Below, piece by piece: positions 1 to 9,169 of a stretch of 38,702 nt of DNA (within the stretch, counting starts at the first letter, position 1; the number at the start of each line of letters is the position of its first letter). Where the stretch lies: positions 1-38,702 of the forward strand of contig CALYPG010000026.1 of the NCBI GenBank assembly GCA_945271295.1, written 5' to 3'. This DNA comes from an uncultured Gilliamella sp. (lineage in GTDB: Bacteria; Pseudomonadota; Gammaproteobacteria; Enterobacterales; Orbaceae). The position numbers were made by a program, and so were the translations under genes. Below the pieces are notes generated by a model, which made no database searches, was not told the DNA's origin, and saw only the letters and a program-made list of their open reading frames with translations.

Positions 1-103
1 CACCTTATGAAGCCTTTTACTGACTGGATTCGCACTTAGATGTTGAATGTAGGCTGTTTTTTATACTCAAACATACCCCTCTCAGGAAACATTTTGGCAA
101 GCA

Positions 104-131
104 TAAAAATGCCAGCGGAATGGCTGGCATT
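104..131 (-). terminator. Rho-independent terminator downstream of the adhesin
   Basis: A perfect 9-bp stem (108-116 paired with 123-131) has a 6-nt loop. Read on the minus strand it is followed by a short U run made by the A tract at 105-109. It lies about 200 nt past the adhesin stop, so it would end that transcript after a long 3' untranslated region. Confidence 0.6.
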
Positions 132-174
132 ATTTGGCATTGGTTTGGTATGGGCGTTGGCGTTGTCGGTCATA

Positions 175-202
175 AGCGGTTGTTGCTAAAGCAACAGCCG
201 CT
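175..202. repeat. Strong GC-rich hairpin, 12-bp stem
   Basis: Positions 175-186 pair with 191-202 around a TAAA loop, with one G-T wobble. Neither side has a clear U run, so this is a stable RNA or DNA hairpin rather than a classical terminator. It lies in the GC-rich flank between the adhesin stop and its terminator. Confidence 0.5.
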
Positions 203-301
203 CTTTACTCGCCAACTCGGTCGGCTCGGGTTGCCCCTGCCGCTGCAACTGTCCGCTTGTTGCTTAACCTTTATTACCCCTTATTAAACGCCCGCGACTT
301 A

Positions 302-340
302 AGGATTAAGGACTAAGAACTAAGGACTAAGGACTAAGGA
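302..340. repeat. Heptanucleotide tandem repeat, about 5.5 copies
   Basis: Units of the form AGGACTA follow one another at 302, 309, 316, 323 and 330, with a partial copy at 337. Two units differ by one base (AGGATTA, AGAACTA). On the minus strand the adhesin stop codon (334-336) lies inside the array, so copy-number change downstream of it would not alter the protein. Confidence 0.8.
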
Positions 341-1839
341 TAGGTGCAAACCCCGTAGTGGCTGACGCTGGGGTTGTAGCTGACAACGTTGCCGTAGCTC
401 GAGAAGACATAGAACTGGTACGAACCGTTGATGTCGCTTGTCCAGTAGCGGATGTCGGCGAAGCCGGCAGCGGTATAAACGTTCATGTAGCCCCATTCGG
501 TGAACAAACCAGCTCCGATATTACGCTGGTAATTATTCTTAGATGATGACGGCGTCGCGCCATCTATGCCATTTACGCATGGAAAATAATAATTATCCAC
601 ACCACACTTGGCGTTAGTTAAATCTTTGACCTGTGGCATACGATATCCGCCGCCTATATTTGAACACCAAGATGAGTGGTTATAATAGGTATCATATTTA
701 CTTCCGCGGTTGACGAACCACTGCTTTAAGACAAAGCCATATTTTATTACCGCTTTATTATTACTATCATAACCCACTAACTCGAAGGTTTGTGGTAAGG
801 TGGGAGTAGCAACACTACCCGGTGATGCTGAATTAATTTGGGCTGATGTTGCCGCCGGACCAGTGAGGGTGACGCGCACCGAAGAAGCGCCATCAGGGTT
901 AAAAGAATTATCTTCAGGTGGATTGAACGTCATAGTGGCAGTAATACCTCCCTGAGTGACGGCTGGCCAAGTTAATGTTGCAGCATCAATACCCCCTGCC
1001 AGTAAATCAAAATGCAGATTATTAGCCCCGGTAGTCGGGAAGTTACGACTGTAACTTGATGACTCAGTTGATTGCACCAGGAAGCCTTTAGTTGGGCTCC
1101 AGATATCGGCAGGGCCGGCGTTGTCACCAACGCCATCGTTCAGACTCGGCCTAACTGAACAGATTTTAGGTACGGCTTTAGGACTGATATAATAGGTGGC
1201 AGTACTACCACTGAAACTACTACTATTGGGCAACCCATACTGGGTGGTTAAACTACCAGCTGTACTGGTTAGTACCATTTTATAAGGTGCATTACATAAA
1301 TCTAAGGTGGCACTACGACTAACTGCCTGATTTATCTTATTGGTAATACTCACGCTTAATCTACCCGAAACAGTAATACCATTGGCACCCTGACCATCTC
1401 CATCATCATCACCCCAATAATTATATGGTGCACCAATCAAGTCCTTTAAGTTTATGGAGTTAGTGGTAGTAGGTACCAGCATACCAATATCGGCGAAACT
1501 CTGATTGTCCTCAGGGAGCCGTATTGGATTGCCTGCCGTTGAGGTATTGGTTGCCGGAGTAATACGAGTATCATCGGATAGCGTAATGCCCAATAGACCT
1601 TCTGTAGTCGTGACTTTAGTTACTCCATTATCAAAGGTTAAATAAGGCGCACTACCATGAATTTGCCCTGCCATAGTAGACGACAACGCTTGGGTATTTA
1701 CCGAGTAAGATAATAAGGGTACTAAGATTAAAGATAATTTAGATAAATGTTTTGAAGCCCAACTTAATCTTGATAAGTAGTAATTAGGAAATTTTAAAAC
1801 GTAGGTTTGCCAGCGCTGGTGTCTAAAATTATACTGCAT
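334..1839 (-). CDS. Secreted or surface adhesin with C-terminal DUF823-like adhesion domain
   Basis: Predicted exported protein of 501 residues. A hydrophobic segment (LSLILVPLLSYSVNTQA, about residues 35-51) follows an unusually long basic N-terminus and resembles a signal peptide. The middle is Ser/Thr/Asn-rich and beta-like, with an Asp-rich YWGDDDGDG patch. The C-terminal ~140 residues have the pattern KQWFVNRG, GYRMPQVKDLTNA, GATPSSS, IGAGLFTEWG, YWTSD, YGVCTYP, which I recognise from the adhesion domain of Salmonella RatA/RatB/SinI-type proteins (DUF823). A longer reading frame begins at TTG 1857, but ATG 1839 has AAGGA at good spacing, so I start there. No anchor or sorting signal is seen. 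The gene is GC-richer than its neighbours, most of all over its last ~170 bp, suggesting transfer and a mosaic 3' end. The family call comes from motif memory. Confidence 0.7.
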   Translation of the reverse strand: MQYNFRHQRWQTYVLKFPNYYLSRLSWASKHLSKLSLILVPLLSYSVNTQALSSTMAGQIHGSAPYLTFDNGVTKVTTTEGLLGITLSDDTRITPATNTSTAGNPIRLPEDNQSFADIGMLVPTTTNSINLKDLIGAPYNYWGDDDGDGQGANGITVSGRLSVSITNKINQAVSRSATLDLCNAPYKMVLTSTAGSLTTQYGLPNSSSFSGSTATYYISPKAVPKICSVRPSLNDGVGDNAGPADIWSPTKGFLVQSTESSSYSRNFPTTGANNLHFDLLAGGIDAATLTWPAVTQGGITATMTFNPPEDNSFNPDGASSVRVTLTGPAATSAQINSASPGSVATPTLPQTFELVGYDSNNKAVIKYGFVLKQWFVNRGSKYDTYYNHSSWCSNIGGGYRMPQVKDLTNAKCGVDNYYFPCVNGIDGATPSSSKNNYQRNIGAGLFTEWGYMNVYTAAGFADIRYWTSDINGSYQFYVFSSYGNVVSYNPSVSHYGVCTYP

Positions 1840-2031
1840 TTTTCCTTGCTCTGTCAATTATTTTGTTGTTTTATAACACATTTTTATGCTTGTCTGCTTA
1901 CATACTAAACTAAATCTATTTCTAACCGTTAAAAGTATAACAAACTTAAAAAATTTGACTACTGCTTTAATTTAAAAATTTATAAAGAATAAAAGAATAT
2001 TACAAGGTTTATCTGCAAAGGCTTTAGACAT

Positions 2032-2054
2032 AAAAAAACCTGCTGGAAGCAGGT
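2032..2054 (-). terminator. Terminator of tRNA-Phe
   Basis: A 7-bp stem (2038-2044 with 2048-2054) closes a 3-nt loop and on the minus strand is followed by seven U from the A tract at 2032-2038. It sits 16 nt past the CCA end of the tRNA, the normal place for a single-tRNA transcript to stop. Confidence 0.85.
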
Positions 2055-2070
2055 CTTAGAATTTGGTGAT

Positions 2071-2146
2071 TGGTGCCCGGACGCGGAATCGAACCACGGA
2101 CACGGGGATTTTCAATCCCCTGCTCTACCGACTGAGCTATCCGGGC
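2071..2146 (-). tRNA. tRNA-Phe (anticodon GAA)
   Basis: A 76-nt cloverleaf on the minus strand. The 7-bp acceptor stem starts GCCCGGA, the D-arm reads AGCTCAGTCGGTAGAGC, the anticodon loop TTGAAAA puts GAA at 2111-2113, the T-loop is GGTTCGATTCC, and a genome-encoded CCA lies at 2071-2073. It has its own promoter and terminator, so it is a single-gene unit. Confidence 0.97.
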
Positions 2147-2160
2147 AACAATGGATGCAC

Positions 2161-2189
2161 ATTAAACACGATCCGTGATTATCAGTCAA
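2161..2189 (-). promoter_or_regulatory. Sigma-70 promoter of tRNA-Phe
   Basis: On the minus strand TTGACT (2184-2189) and TTTAAT (2161-2166) are separated by exactly 17 bp, with the tRNA 5' end 14 nt beyond the -10. An A/T-rich tract immediately upstream of the -35 could act as an UP element. Confidence 0.7.
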
Positions 2190-2310
2190 TGCTTTTTGTT
2201 AGATATTTTAAAAAATATGTTTCATTTGGTTGAAAAATAGCTAATCATCTTCATATCATAACTTATACCCTATTTATTATAGATAGTTTTATTAACAAGG
2301 GAATTGTCAT

Positions 2311-2748
2311 ATGCGATTTATTGTCTTTCTTATTTTTTTTGTTTACGTTTACTGTGAAATTAGTTTTTTTATTATGGTAGCAAATTCAATCGGCGTGTTT
2401 CTTGCTTTAATTGGTATTATTGCAACATCTATGATTGGTTTTTCTCTGGTCAAAACCCAAGGGGTGCGCAATCTTAGTATTATGCAACAAAAGATAGCTA
2501 ATGAGCAAAATCCCCAAAATGAAATCGTCAAAAGCGTTGCTTTACTTTTTTCTGGTTTTTTTCTGCTCATTCCTGGTTTTTTAACCGATATTTTGGGTGC
2601 TATTTTATTAATTCCATATGTTCAAGAATATGTAGCAAAGTTAATGGTGAGTAAGATGCCGATTAAATCAAGATTCGTATCACCAAAAAGTAATTATCAA
2701 GATGACGGTATCATCGAAGGAGAATTCAAACGTAAAGATGATGAATAA
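2311..2748 (+). CDS. fxsA: FxsA family membrane protein
   Basis: FxsA is a small inner-membrane protein, named in E. coli because its overproduction relieves F-plasmid exclusion of phage T7; its cellular job is not established. This 145-residue protein has the family layout: an N-terminal membrane segment (1-22), a second (about 27-47), the motif GFFLLIPGFLTDILGAILLIP around residues 81-104, and a charged soluble tail. AGGGA precedes the ATG. The position just upstream of groES matches the enterobacterial fxsA-groES-groEL neighbourhood. No terminator is seen between it and the groES promoter. Confidence 0.9.
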   Translation: MRFIVFLIFFVYVYCEISFFIMVANSIGVFLALIGIIATSMIGFSLVKTQGVRNLSIMQQKIANEQNPQNEIVKSVALLFSGFFLLIPGFLTDILGAILLIPYVQEYVAKLMVSKMPIKSRFVSPKSNYQDDGIIEGEFKRKDDE

Positions 2749-2781
2749 ATAGTCAATTAAAAAATTTTTTTATTTTATTCT

Positions 2782-2809
2782 CTTGAAGACTATAAAATAA
2801 TCCCCATTT
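2782..2809 (+). promoter_or_regulatory. Sigma-32 heat-shock promoter of groES-groEL
   Basis: CTTGAAG (2782-2788) and CCCCATTT (2802-2809) are separated by 13 bp, close to the RpoH consensus CTTGAAA / CCCCATnT. They lie about 85 bp upstream of the groES ATG, so groESL is predicted to be directly RpoH-driven; rpoH itself is at 34319-35179. Confidence 0.9.
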
Positions 2810-2893
2810 AAGTGTCACTACATCATAGAATCGTAATTTTATGATTTATTTTTAATAATTGTTTAATTAAAAATTAGTGCTAGGAGATAACTA

Positions 2894-3187
2894 ATGAAAA
2901 TTCGTCCATTGCATGATCGTGTGATCATCAAACGTAAAGAAGTAGAATCTAAATCAGCTGGTGGCATTGTTTTAACTGGTTCAGCAGCAGGTAAATCGAC
3001 ACGCGGTGAAGTTTTAGCTGTGGGTAATGGTCGTATTTTAGAAAATGGTCAAGTGCAACCGTTAGATGTTAAAGTTGGTGATATCGTAATTTTCAATGAA
3101 GGATATGGCGTTAAAACAGAAAAAATCGATAACGAAGAAGTGCTTATTTTATCTGAAAGCGATATTTTAGCCATTGTTCAAGCATAA
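2894..3187 (+). CDS. groES: Co-chaperonin GroES (Cpn10)
   Basis: GroES forms the heptameric lid of the GroEL chamber in the cytoplasm. The 97-residue length and the sequence ([14 protein letters not shown] start, mobile loop rich in Gly/Ser/Ala around residues 18-33, ending SDILAIV) are typical. A strong AGGAG site precedes the ATG. It is first in a two-gene operon with groEL 46 nt downstream, under the sigma-32 promoter at 2782-2809. Confidence 0.98.
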   Translation: MKIRPLHDRVIIKRKEVESKSAGGIVLTGSAAGKSTRGEVLAVGNGRILENGQVQPLDVKVGDIVIFNEGYGVKTEKIDNEEVLILSESDILAIVQA

Positions 3188-3197
3188 CGGTAACTAA

Positions 3198-4883
<1,686 letters not shown>

Positions 4884-4918
4884 TTCCCTCCATTAATAAC
4901 CTTAAACACTTATCAATT

Positions 4919-4949
4919 CAAACCATCCGTACATGCGGATGGTTTTTTT
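4919..4949 (+). terminator. Terminator of groES-groEL
   Basis: A perfect 9-bp stem (4921-4929 with 4936-4944) with a 6-nt loop is followed by a run of T through 4949. It lies 37 nt after the groEL stop. Confidence 0.93.
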
Positions 4950-5331
4950 ATCCCCAAAATTCAATCTACTTTAATATGCCCATTTTTTTTTAAATTGATT
5001 AAAAATGTAATATTTAAATTCAAGTACTAAACGACATAGACTCCTGAATAATTTTTACAAAATACCATTTTTTACTTTCCAAATATAAGCCACCAATTTT
5101 ATGTCTTTGTTAATTTATAATCTATGGTGTACTAGGACATTTGAAATGGTTTTTACTTGTCAAAATAATAGGTTAAATAGATAATAATATGCAGAAAAGA
5201 TAAAGTTTATTTTTTTGCATTTTTAATACCAAGTTAATTATTCGAGCTTGAGCCTGATTATTTAGTACCAGATTCAAAGTAAGCTAATAGTAAGTGAATA
5301 TATAACAATAATATGGATAAAGGAAAAAACA
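4950..5331. other. AT-rich intergenic region upstream of the coiled-coil/AAA+ pair
   Basis: About 380 bp with no gene seen. It holds a plausible sigma-70 promoter (5157-5185). A weak sigma-32-like arrangement is also present: CTTGAGC at 5247-5253, then 13 bp, then a poor -10 (ACCAGATT). The start of the next gene has AAGGA upstream. Confidence 0.5.
5157..5185 (+). promoter_or_regulatory. Candidate sigma-70 promoter for the coiled-coil/AAA+ operon
   Basis: TTGTCA (5157-5162) and GATAAT (5180-5185) each match consensus at five of six positions and are 17 bp apart. A transcript from here would have a leader of roughly 140 nt before the ATG at 5332. Confidence 0.4.
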
Positions 5332-6963
5332 ATGAGTGTATCTTCAAGTAAAAAACTAGCCAGCACTGAGCAAAATGATTATTCAGTTAGACAACGTCAA
5401 AAAACCGCTAAAGTAGAAAATCCTCTCGAAAATATTAAAGAAAATTCTTTTTTTAAAGTTATTTTTTCAGATAATCTTTCACTGGAACAGAAAGTAGAAG
5501 AAGTCACTCGAATTTTAGAATTCAGTGATAATAAAGAAGTTGATCGTGCCAAAATACAAGAATTTGATACTTTTAAGGAGTATCTACAATCAATTTCTGA
5601 AGAAATGTCTAAACAACGTATTGAAATGACAGATACCGAAGTGTTTGCTGAATTACAACGCGTATATGCTGATTTTAATAATGACCTTAATAGCTTTATT
5701 GAAAAAATCAAACCACTTACCGAAATTACAGATGCTTTATATAACTTGCGTCAAAATGGTGAAACTCGCAATGCATTAGCTAAAATTAAAGCTGATCAAG
5801 AATGGGATGAAGAAAAAGAAGCAGAAAAACAGCAAATCCAAAACGAGTTTATCAAGTTTGAAAAACAAATAACCGAGTTAAAATTAGAGATTGAAGTATT
5901 ACAGAAAGATAAAGGCTTCTTTGGTCTTGGACAAATTAAAGCGGCTTCAAAAGCTAAAATTGCGGCCAATGAAACGAAAATAGAACAGTTAGATCGAGAT
6001 ATCCAAAATAATCATAAAAAATTAGCCGATATCCAAGAAGAAATTAAACAACACCATGAACAACGATCTCAATCCATCGATGTTGAAAAGCTAAAAGAGT
6101 TACTTAACTTAACTTCGGAACAACATACATTACGCCAAGCAGATATGGTGGAATCGGCATTAAAATTTGTTAATCAAGGTAAAGAACGCTTTGGTGCTAT
6201 CCGTGGTCATCTGGAAAAAATGGTTAAACAAATTGAAGGTTTATGCGACAACAATGGCAATATGATACAAATTTATGCCATCATGAACGAAGCAACTAAA
6301 AAAGTTGAAATCGTACATCGCGAACTTAGACAAGAACTTGAACATAAAGATGTTGGCGATAATTTATTAGAGTCAATGAAGCTTGATGAAGCTCGACGTA
6401 ATTTGGATGAACATATTGATACCGTATCAACAGCAACAGTTGATACTATGCAGACCTATGGTGAATTAACCACTGAAGCCATTAAAATCCGCAATATGCA
6501 AGCCGCAACCAAAAAACAAGTTGAAAGTGCCAGAGCAATGCATTCACGCGGGATTGCCTCGGTTGCGTCTCAACTTAGCGTGGTAGTGACCGCCGTAAAC
6601 TCAGCGGCGATTAATGAAGCTCAATCAATGGCAAGTAATACTTTAGCTGAAATGGCACGAGTGACCAATGATATCGCCAAAAATGAAGCTATCCGTATTG
6701 CCACTGGTCGCGATAATATTAATGATGATTTAGAAGCCATGTTGCAAAACTTAGCTGAATTTGGTGATACTCAACGTGAAGCCACTGAAATCACGCGTTC
6801 TGCATTAGAAACCATGCGCGCTAATTTGGATGAGATTGAAAAAATGGCTAAAGATGTTCAGGATGATACCCGTGATTTTATTGCTGTGACCGGTGATGTT
6901 TTATCAGAAAAAACTGAACCTAAAAAAGAGAGCACTAATACTACTTCACCCTTTAAACTATAA
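5332..6963 (+). CDS. Large helical coiled-coil protein, partner of a Clp-like ATPase (unknown function)
   Basis: I do not recognise this 543-residue protein. It has no signal peptide and no membrane segment. Almost the whole length is predicted helical and highly charged: an N-terminal region (about 1-150), a Glu/Lys/Gln-rich coiled coil (about 165-260) broken by a Gly-containing DKGFFGLGQ turn near residue 200, and a C-terminal Ala/Met/Asn-rich helical array (about 370-520) somewhat like chemoreceptor or TelA-type bundles. AAGGA lies just before the ATG, and the AAA+ gene follows after 14 nt with its own AAGGAAG site, so the two are almost certainly one operon. The context, just after groESL, suggests a cytoplasmic scaffold or adaptor for the ATPase; this is inference. 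A TelA/KlaA relationship is possible but unproven. Confidence 0.85.
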   Translation: MSVSSSKKLASTEQNDYSVRQRQKTAKVENPLENIKENSFFKVIFSDNLSLEQKVEEVTRILEFSDNKEVDRAKIQEFDTFKEYLQSISEEMSKQRIEMTDTEVFAELQRVYADFNNDLNSFIEKIKPLTEITDALYNLRQNGETRNALAKIKADQEWDEEKEAEKQQIQNEFIKFEKQITELKLEIEVLQKDKGFFGLGQIKAASKAKIAANETKIEQLDRDIQNNHKKLADIQEEIKQHHEQRSQSIDVEKLKELLNLTSEQHTLRQADMVESALKFVNQGKERFGAIRGHLEKMVKQIEGLCDNNGNMIQIYAIMNEATKKVEIVHRELRQELEHKDVGDNLLESMKLDEARRNLDEHIDTVSTATVDTMQTYGELTTEAIKIRNMQAATKKQVESARAMHSRGIASVASQLSVVVTAVNSAAINEAQSMASNTLAEMARVTNDIAKNEAIRIATGRDNINDDLEAMLQNLAEFGDTQREATEITRSALETMRANLDEIEKMAKDVQDDTRDFIAVTGDVLSEKTEPKKESTNTTSPFKL

Positions 6964-6977
6964 TTAAGGAAGCGACA

Positions 6978-9107
6978 ATGTACTTAATTAGAGGGCGTGA
7001 ATATTTAGCGCAATACCCCAATTTTAATTTAGTGGGAAGAGAACATGATTTAGAAAGGATATCGTCTATTCTTATTCGCAAATCATCAAATTCACTGTTA
7101 TTAACAGGGCCAGCAGGGGTAGGTGTTTCGGCACTTGCTCTTGGTTTACAGGCATCGAAAAACAGCCCGGATACACCATTTGATTTGATTGTAAAAAAAT
7201 TGTTTTGGTTAAATTGTGATGCGCTATTTTCGAGTGGTGACAGCAATAAAATTAATAATGAATTTCAAGGCATTTTAAAAAAATTACTGCAAACCCCCGA
7301 ATCAGTCCTGATTATTACTGATACCGCCAACTTTTTAGAAGCGGCACATAATACCGGCAATGCACACTTTATCAATGCGTTAAATAACGCGGATAAATCT
7401 AATAATTTCCAGGTTATTTTAGAAGTCCGTGATGACAAGCTTGGTAGTGTATTAAAAGCCAGCACCAATATGCCGGAACTGTACACCCTTTATGATGTGA
7501 AAGAACCTACTGGCAGTGATTTGCAAGCTATCGTTACCGTTGTAAGCCAAGAACTTTCTGAACACCATAAAATTGAAGTAGATGGTGAGGCCATTGAAGA
7601 AGCTATCCGCTTAACCAGTAAATATCGAGATAGTTTAGGTTTAGGTGGTGCGCAACCGCAACGAGCGATTTCATTACTTGATCGCGCGTTAGCCAGTTAT
7701 CGTCAGCTTACCCATAAACAACACCCCAAAATTGCTGAGTTAATAGAAAAGATCGCCAAATGTAGCAATGAAACCGAACGGCAAGAGCTACAGCAACAAT
7801 TAGATCAATGGCAGCAAGATTGGCTGGAATTAAAGTCTGAAATTAATAAAACCTATCAATATCAACGTGATGCTGAAACTTTACGCTTTAAATTACAAGA
7901 TGAAATCGCGCAGTTACAAGAGGATGAAGATAGTAGTAAAAATTCGGAGTCCACGGCAATAAAAACCTTTGCCCAGTTAACTGCGGCTGGATTTGATTCC
8001 CCTGCGGTCACCAAATTGAAAGACAAAATCCGCCAGATTGATGCAGAAATTGCCCAAAATAATGAGCAACACCAAAAATTGGTCATGTTAGCCAATAAAG
8101 GGCTGAAATTAAATCGACAAGAAGTGATCACCGAATTTAGTAAAATTTCGGGCATATCGGCATCTAAATTGGATGAAAATGAAGTTGAAAACCTGATTAA
8201 TTTAGAAGCCAATTTGTTATCCCGTATTTTTGGTCAGGATGGTATTGTTAAACATGTCGCTAATTCAGTTAAAGTTGCTAAGGTTGATGCCCTTGAAGAA
8301 TCCGGTCCGGCAATGTCTTATCTATTTTTAGGGCCTTCAGGAGTCGGTAAAACTGAAATGGCAAAAGCGTTAGCACAATATGTCTATGGTGATGAAAAAT
8401 CACTAGTGCGTTTTGATATGTCAGAATACATGGAAAAACATGCCGTCGCTAAATTGATTGGTGCTCCACCAGGATATGAAGGCTTTGAAGCGGGTGGTAT
8501 TTTAACCAACTCAGTTAGAGCAAAACCAGTAGGCATTTACCTGTTTGATGAGATCGAAAAAGCCCATCCGGATGTGTTTAATATCTTTTTGCAGATTTTA
8601 TCGGACGGACGTTTAACTGATAACGTTGGTCGTACTGTCGATTTCTCGGATATTATGATTATTATGACCTCAAATATTGGACAAGCTTACTATTTAGATC
8701 CGGAACTGTCTGATGAAGTTGCCTGCGAATTAGCCACTAATGAACTGAATAATACCTATCGTTCTGAACTACTCAATCGTTTTAATGGTCGGGAAAATAT
8801 TCTCCACTTTAAACGCCTACCGATGGAAATTATTGAGCAGATTATTCAGCGTGAAATTGTCAAACTAAATCAAGCGTATCAAGCGCATGGTTTTACTATC
8901 GAGATTCAAGATTCGTGTATTAGCGCATTTTGTCATGAACATTACGATATCATCCGTGGCGCCAGAGGATTACCGGGCTATATTAAAACCAATATTAGGC
9001 CATTTATCGTCAATCATATTTTACAACATCCACAAGATCAAGGTACATTCACCGCGGTTTATAATCAGCTAACGCATAGCTTTGATATGACATTTGAGAA
9101 AAACTAA
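6978..9107 (+). CDS. ClpB/ClpA-like double AAA+ ATPase with degenerate first ATPase domain
   Basis: Hsp100-like protein of 709 residues lacking the Clp N-terminal domain; it opens directly with the D1 start (NLVGREHDLE, residues 17-26). In D1 the P-loop is GPAGVGVS (44-51) with Val50 in place of Lys; the Walker B region VLIITDT (110-116) has Thr in place of the catalytic Glu; the usual KYRG pore loop is absent. A coiled-coil linker spans about 245-380. D2 is intact: GPSGVGKT (452-459), pore motif GYEGF (499-503), Walker B LFDE (D524, E525), MTSNIG sensor 1, LLNRF with likely Arg finger R601, sensor 2 GAR (661-663). It probably acts as a D2-powered cytoplasmic remodelling or unfolding machine. 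Its substrate is unknown; the upstream coiled-coil protein is the obvious partner. It is not ordinary ClpB, which is longer with both sites intact. Confidence 0.9.
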   Translation: MYLIRGREYLAQYPNFNLVGREHDLERISSILIRKSSNSLLLTGPAGVGVSALALGLQASKNSPDTPFDLIVKKLFWLNCDALFSSGDSNKINNEFQGILKKLLQTPESVLIITDTANFLEAAHNTGNAHFINALNNADKSNNFQVILEVRDDKLGSVLKASTNMPELYTLYDVKEPTGSDLQAIVTVVSQELSEHHKIEVDGEAIEEAIRLTSKYRDSLGLGGAQPQRAISLLDRALASYRQLTHKQHPKIAELIEKIAKCSNETERQELQQQLDQWQQDWLELKSEINKTYQYQRDAETLRFKLQDEIAQLQEDEDSSKNSESTAIKTFAQLTAAGFDSPAVTKLKDKIRQIDAEIAQNNEQHQKLVMLANKGLKLNRQEVITEFSKISGISASKLDENEVENLINLEANLLSRIFGQDGIVKHVANSVKVAKVDALEESGPAMSYLFLGPSGVGKTEMAKALAQYVYGDEKSLVRFDMSEYMEKHAVAKLIGAPPGYEGFEAGGILTNSVRAKPVGIYLFDEIEKAHPDVFNIFLQILSDGRLTDNVGRTVDFSDIMIIMTSNIGQAYYLDPELSDEVACELATNELNNTYRSELLNRFNGRENILHFKRLPMEIIEQIIQREIVKLNQAYQAHGFTIEIQDSCISAFCHEHYDIIRGARGLPGYIKTNIRPFIVNHILQHPQDQGTFTAVYNQLTHSFDMTFEKN

Positions 9108-9112
9108 TAGCT

Positions 9113-9141
9113 AACCTACTTATTATAAGTAGGTTATTGTT
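9113..9141 (+). terminator. Likely terminator after the coiled-coil/AAA+ operon
   Basis: A perfect 10-bp stem (9113-9122 with 9126-9135) lies 6 nt after the ATPase stop, followed by ATTGTTT. The U run is weak and the stem AT-rich. It may also help end the convergent pilW transcript. Confidence 0.6.
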
Positions 9142-9169
9142 TATCTATATTTGATTAAATGAAGACTAT

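Larger units (their letters stand above)
1..333. other. GC-rich intergenic flank of the adhesin gene
   Basis: No convincing gene is seen here. From about 120 to 300 the sequence is close to 58-60% G+C by eye count, far above the AT-rich remainder of the window. It contains two strong hairpins (108-131 and 175-202) and ends in a heptamer repeat that runs into the adhesin stop codon. The composition matches the 3' end of the neighbouring gene, so flank and gene end probably arrived together. Confidence 0.5.

Noticed and set aside
334..545. Adhesin C-terminus as the variable region of a diversity-generating retroelement
   Set aside because: The lectin-like ending and mosaic composition raise the idea, but there is no reverse transcriptase, no template repeat and no accessory gene in the window.
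358..546. Plus-strand frame of 62 codons opposite the adhesin 3' end
   Set aside because: It lies wholly inside the adhesin gene; the adhesin frame has recognisable domain motifs, and the opposite frame is open because of the GC-rich codons.
8887..9072. Plus-strand frame of 61 codons inside the Clp-like ATPase
   Set aside because: Alternate frame of a clear AAA+ C-terminal domain.
6978..9107. Annotating the AAA+ protein as ClpB itself
   Set aside because: It lacks the N-terminal Clp domain, is about 150 residues shorter and has a degenerate D1; ClpB proper should be elsewhere in the genome.
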